Part shown: positions 23,963 to 26,159 of the stretch, piece after piece
How positions within the stretch are numbered: the stretch's first letter is position 1
Layout of the letters: each line of letters starts with the position of its first letter
DNA from: a virus
Virus record (IMG/VR): IMGVR_UViG_3300031688_000116
Coordinates: 1-26,159 of that record
Length of the DNA: 26,159 bases
Reading direction: 5' to 3' (one strand)
Notes under the pieces: generated by a model
What the model was told of the DNA's origin: nothing
Database searches by the model: none
Seen by the model: only the letters and a program-made list of their open reading frames with translations
Position numbers and translations under genes: made by a program

Positions 23963-25790
23963 CTGCGTAGCTTTCTCCTATTACATAATCACCACCATCC
24001 ATACATGTTACACCGAACATCTCTGGGCCAGCAGCAAAGGACTCTGTTAGAATTTCCCCAACACGTTTAGCATCGTCAGGGTGTGATTGGAATGCCATCT
24101 CATCATGGTAAAACAAACGAGGTTCAGCACGTAGTTTCTCTTCACGTATCTTATCCCATGCCCACATCAGTGAAGCCTTACAGGTTACACCCTCAGCAGC
24201 TTGGAGTAAGTAGTTAAGAGTTTGGTGACCAGACGCACAGAATACAGGGCGTCCATCAAGGGCAGGGAACCATCCATCACCTTGTTGGTTAGATGTTTTG
24301 TTCCAGATGTTTAAGAGTTTCTTCTTAAGTTCTTCCAAACCTTTGATACCCTTAGAGAAATCAGCACGAGACTTACGTCCTACTTCGCTGTTTGACTTTC
24401 CTGATAGAACCTGTCCCAGTTTAGCGTCACCAGCACCAAAGAGATAAGCATATAGATACCCTTTGGCGACACCCCTAGAGCATCCAAGAGCATCAGCATT
24501 TCGTTGGTGTTGATCCCCATACCTGACTTCATTAGTGAAATCATCGTTCCCCACGTAATGACAAAGACCACGTAGCTGATTACCAGCACTATCGGCACCA
24601 ACAATAACGTACCCTGGATCAGGTTTAAGCATCCCACGTATTTCTTTACCCCAAGGTGTTTCAATACCTGGAAGGTTTGCAATAACTTCGTGACGTACTC
24701 TGAAGGTAGGAGTACCAATAGTCCACATGTTACCATGAAGTCGTTTATCATCTGAGCCCTCTACTTTTTCTACCCAGCCCTCCATAAGAGAAGCCTTGTG
24801 ACGTAACACATAGTACTCGTCCACCATCATACCAACTTCCCCAAGCTTAGCCAATGAGGATGTTGTGAGTTTAGGTCCAGTCGTTACCCATTCTCTTCCG
24901 ATTTTCTTTCGGTTGTATTCATCTGGTTTCCATCCGATAGTGACAAGCCAATCTTTAACCGCTTCTTGTGATCCCAGTTTAGCTTGTTCCTTAGTTGTTC
25001 GTTGGAATTTGAAATCTGGTCCAGCGAGGTGGGTGTCTGTGACCGAGACTTCCGTTCCAAAATATTCAGTAAGCAGCTTGGCAGTCGTCGCATTGTACTT
25101 CCCATTCTTGTTGTACTTAGGTGACTTAGGTTCCTTGTCAATGTAGACAACCTTAGTGCCCATCTGAGGCTCAATGATGTTAGAGATCTCAGCCATACGT
25201 TGTTGCATTGTACCCACTAGGGTCTTAGCTTCCTCCATATCAAAGTACCAGCCCTTGCTCTTGCAGAATGCATTGAACTTAGCTGTCTCATGTTCTGCTT
25301 GCATACCCAATTTAATCTTAGGGTTATACGTAGCAACCTTCTTGTACTCTGATAGTAACTCATTGTACACATCAACATTCACACGAACATCTTGTACACA
25401 ATAACGTAACATCTCACGTGAGTAAGCATCCCAACCATCTTCATATGTAATCTTGCTGTTGCCAAGGTGTTCACCCCAACCTGCAAGACCATGCTTGTGG
25501 GCACGTTTGTAGCGTAACACCTGAGACATAACCCACGTGTCATGTAAGCGTTTCTCATTGAGTGTAGTACCACACAGCTTGTCCATGACCACATTATCAA
25601 AACCTATAATGTTATGTCCTACCAGTAGCTCTGCGTTCTGTAGTAGTGCAGCACCATCAGCTATAGAACCATGTAGGTTATCGTGATCAGAGAACTTATA
25701 GATCTGATTGGTATCTAAGTTCTGTGCAACAATCATCCAGATAGTGTCCGGAGTAAGACCATTGCATTCTATATCATAACATAAACGCAT
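23952..25790 (-). CDS. DNA polymerase, family A, T7-like, with proofreading exonuclease
   Basis: About 612 aa (T7 gp5 is 704). Replicates the phage genome. Numbered from the chosen start: exonuclease metal sites D6/E8 (YDIEC), D65 (GFDN) and D134 (VQDV), so proofreading looks intact; palm motif A D400 (VGADSAGNQLR); O helix R439, K443, Y447; motif C H562-D563-E564. The motif A residue that is Glu480 in T7 is Gln405, and T7 Tyr530 aligns to Phe451. Y447 matches T7 Tyr526, which tolerates dideoxynucleotides. Whether a thioredoxin-binding insert exists cannot be decided by eye; the region between the thumb helices is similar in length to T7. The ATG at 25790 has AAAGGA 6 bases upstream; a start at 25808 adds six residues without a site. 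The stop overlaps the exonuclease start. Confidence 0.95.
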   Translation of the reverse strand: MRLCYDIECNGLTPDTIWMIVAQNLDTNQIYKFSDHDNLHGSIADGAALLQNAELLVGHNIIGFDNVVMDKLCGTTLNEKRLHDTWVMSQVLRYKRAHKHGLAGWGEHLGNSKITYEDGWDAYSREMLRYCVQDVRVNVDVYNELLSEYKKVATYNPKIKLGMQAEHETAKFNAFCKSKGWYFDMEEAKTLVGTMQQRMAEISNIIEPQMGTKVVYIDKEPKSPKYNKNGKYNATTAKLLTEYFGTEVSVTDTHLAGPDFKFQRTTKEQAKLGSQEAVKDWLVTIGWKPDEYNRKKIGREWVTTGPKLTTSSLAKLGEVGMMVDEYYVLRHKASLMEGWVEKVEGSDDKRLHGNMWTIGTPTFRVRHEVIANLPGIETPWGKEIRGMLKPDPGYVIVGADSAGNQLRGLCHYVGNDDFTNEVRYGDQHQRNADALGCSRGVAKGYLYAYLFGAGDAKLGQVLSGKSNSEVGRKSRADFSKGIKGLEELKKKLLNIWNKTSNQQGDGWFPALDGRPVFCASGHQTLNYLLQAAEGVTCKASLMWAWDKIREEKLRAEPRLFYHDEMAFQSHPDDAKRVGEILTESFAAGPEMFGVTCMDGGDYVIGESYADVH

Positions 25791-25796
25791 GTTGCG

Positions 25797-25802
25797 TCCT
25801 TT
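25797..25802 (-). promoter_or_regulatory. Ribosome binding site that fixes the DNA polymerase start
   Basis: AAAGGA on the minus strand, 6 bases before the ATG at 25790. The alternative ATG at 25808 has no comparable site, so the shorter protein is preferred. Confidence 0.65.
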
Positions 25803-25804
25803 CT

Positions 25805-26026
25805 TCATTTGTTTAAGTACATCTTAAGATCATTATACCCACCAATAAATACATCATTTCGGTATATGATTGGTACAGTGTTCATCATAGACCTCTTCAT
25901 GATTGATTCACCTAGAGATCGTTGTATATCAATAGCATATTCAGTGAAACCTTCTCCGGTTTCTCGTAGTAATTCCTTAGCCTTGTCACAGAATGGACAG
26001 TTGGATATACTATACACCTCATACAT
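25805..26026 (-). CDS. Glutaredoxin
   Basis: A 73-aa thiol-disulfide oxidoreductase. The redox motif CPFC sits at residues 10-13 after a short strand (YEVYSISN), and the typical TVP cis-proline (NTVPIIY) and a final GGYNDL helix are present, so the fold is complete despite the short length. It would use glutathione to reduce protein disulfides; the expected client is the CX10C tail of the phage ribonucleotide reductase on the other strand. The ATG overlaps the end of the DUF1289-like gene, and AGAGGG lies 8 bases upstream. It ends 14 bases before the polymerase ATG. Confidence 0.93.
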   Translation of the reverse strand: MYEVYSISNCPFCDKAKELLRETGEGFTEYAIDIQRSLGESIMKRSMMNTVPIIYRNDVFIGGYNDLKMYLNK

Positions 26027-26159
26027 TCTGTTTACCCTCTAAGGATTTCATAATACTATTACGTTTATCTTCAGAGTATTCACGCCAATTTTGGATGTCC
26101 TTGAGAGACCTGCCGCAAGCCATGCAATGGTCCTCTCCTATCCTACACTCCTTAACACA
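26019..26159 (-). CDS. DUF1289-like Cys-rich protein, 5' partial
   Basis: Only the C-terminal 46 residues are in the window; the gene runs off the right edge. The visible part begins with CVKEC and continues HCMACGRSLKDIQNW, then a helix ending DKRNSIMKSL. Four Cys at 1, 5, 12 and 15, followed by GR-x-L-x-x-I-x-x-W and a final basic helix, match the small DUF1289 family of bacterial proteins, whose Cys residues may hold a metal or Fe-S cluster. The stop (TGA at 26019-26021) overlaps the glutaredoxin ATG, so the two are probably coupled. Function of the family is not established. The start and the operon promoter lie beyond the window. Confidence 0.7.
   Translation of the reverse strand, partial: CVKECRIGEDHCMACGRSLKDIQNWREYSEDKRNSIMKSLEGKQNV

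Noticed and set aside
23952-25790. A T7-style thioredoxin-binding insert in the DNA polymerase thumb
   Set aside because: The stretch between the thumb helices is similar in length to T7, but its sequence cannot be matched by eye, so I do not call it either way.
1-26159. CRISPR array, tRNA genes, insertion sequence or attachment site
   Set aside because: I saw no spaced direct repeats, cloverleaf-like segments, transposase or integrase, and nearly all the sequence is filled by phage genes.
1-26159. T7-type promoters for the phage RNA polymerase
   Set aside because: Gaps between genes are mostly under 30 bases and hold only ribosome binding sites; I found no sequence like the T7 consensus and no shared longer element.

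Overview
This window is part of the genome of a tailed double-stranded DNA phage with podovirus-type genes. The evidence is a T7-like DNA polymerase, primase-helicase and single-subunit RNA polymerase, plus a set of T7-type internal virion (ejection) proteins, one carrying a lytic transglycosylase domain. That domain and the Shine-Dalgarno sites suggest a Gram-negative bacterial host, probably aquatic. This is inference: no host gene, tRNA or integrase is visible. Capsid, portal, terminase and lysis genes are not in the window and must lie outside it.

Layout. Two tightly packed blocks converge on one symmetrical terminator at about 18.35 kb. The plus-strand block (1-18344) holds the 3' part of a B12-dependent ribonucleotide reductase, a tail nozzle-like protein, a tail fibre, a small GNAT-like protein, two Gly/Ala-rich virion-type proteins and three giant proteins of about 1213, 1349 and 1204 aa. 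The minus-strand block (26159 down to 18402) holds, in transcription order, a DUF1289-like protein (partial), glutaredoxin, DNA polymerase, a flap/5' exonuclease, an HNH nuclease, a RusA-like resolvase, primase-helicase, RNA polymerase and a small unknown gene. Most neighbours overlap or lie within 30 bases, and no gene-free stretch exceeds 300 bases.

Main discovery. The 1204-aa protein that ends the virion block carries, in order, the signatures of the T7/N4 single-subunit RNA polymerase family: a GR motif (R517), motif A (D686-G687, G691), motif B (R762, K766, Y774-G775 with T7-like spacing) and motif C (D994). It sits among ejection proteins, so it is probably a compact N4-type virion RNA polymerase. 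The phage would then encode two such polymerases: one delivered with the DNA and one (764 aa, shortened N-terminus) made inside the cell. The second is nearly last in the replication operon, which fits a cascade in which the injected enzyme reads the early genes.

Other notable points. The 1349-aa ejection protein begins with a staphylococcal-nuclease-like domain with a largely conserved active site. The DNA polymerase has an altered steric-gate pair (Glu to Gln, Tyr to Phe). The reductase and glutaredoxin together point to phage-directed dNTP supply.
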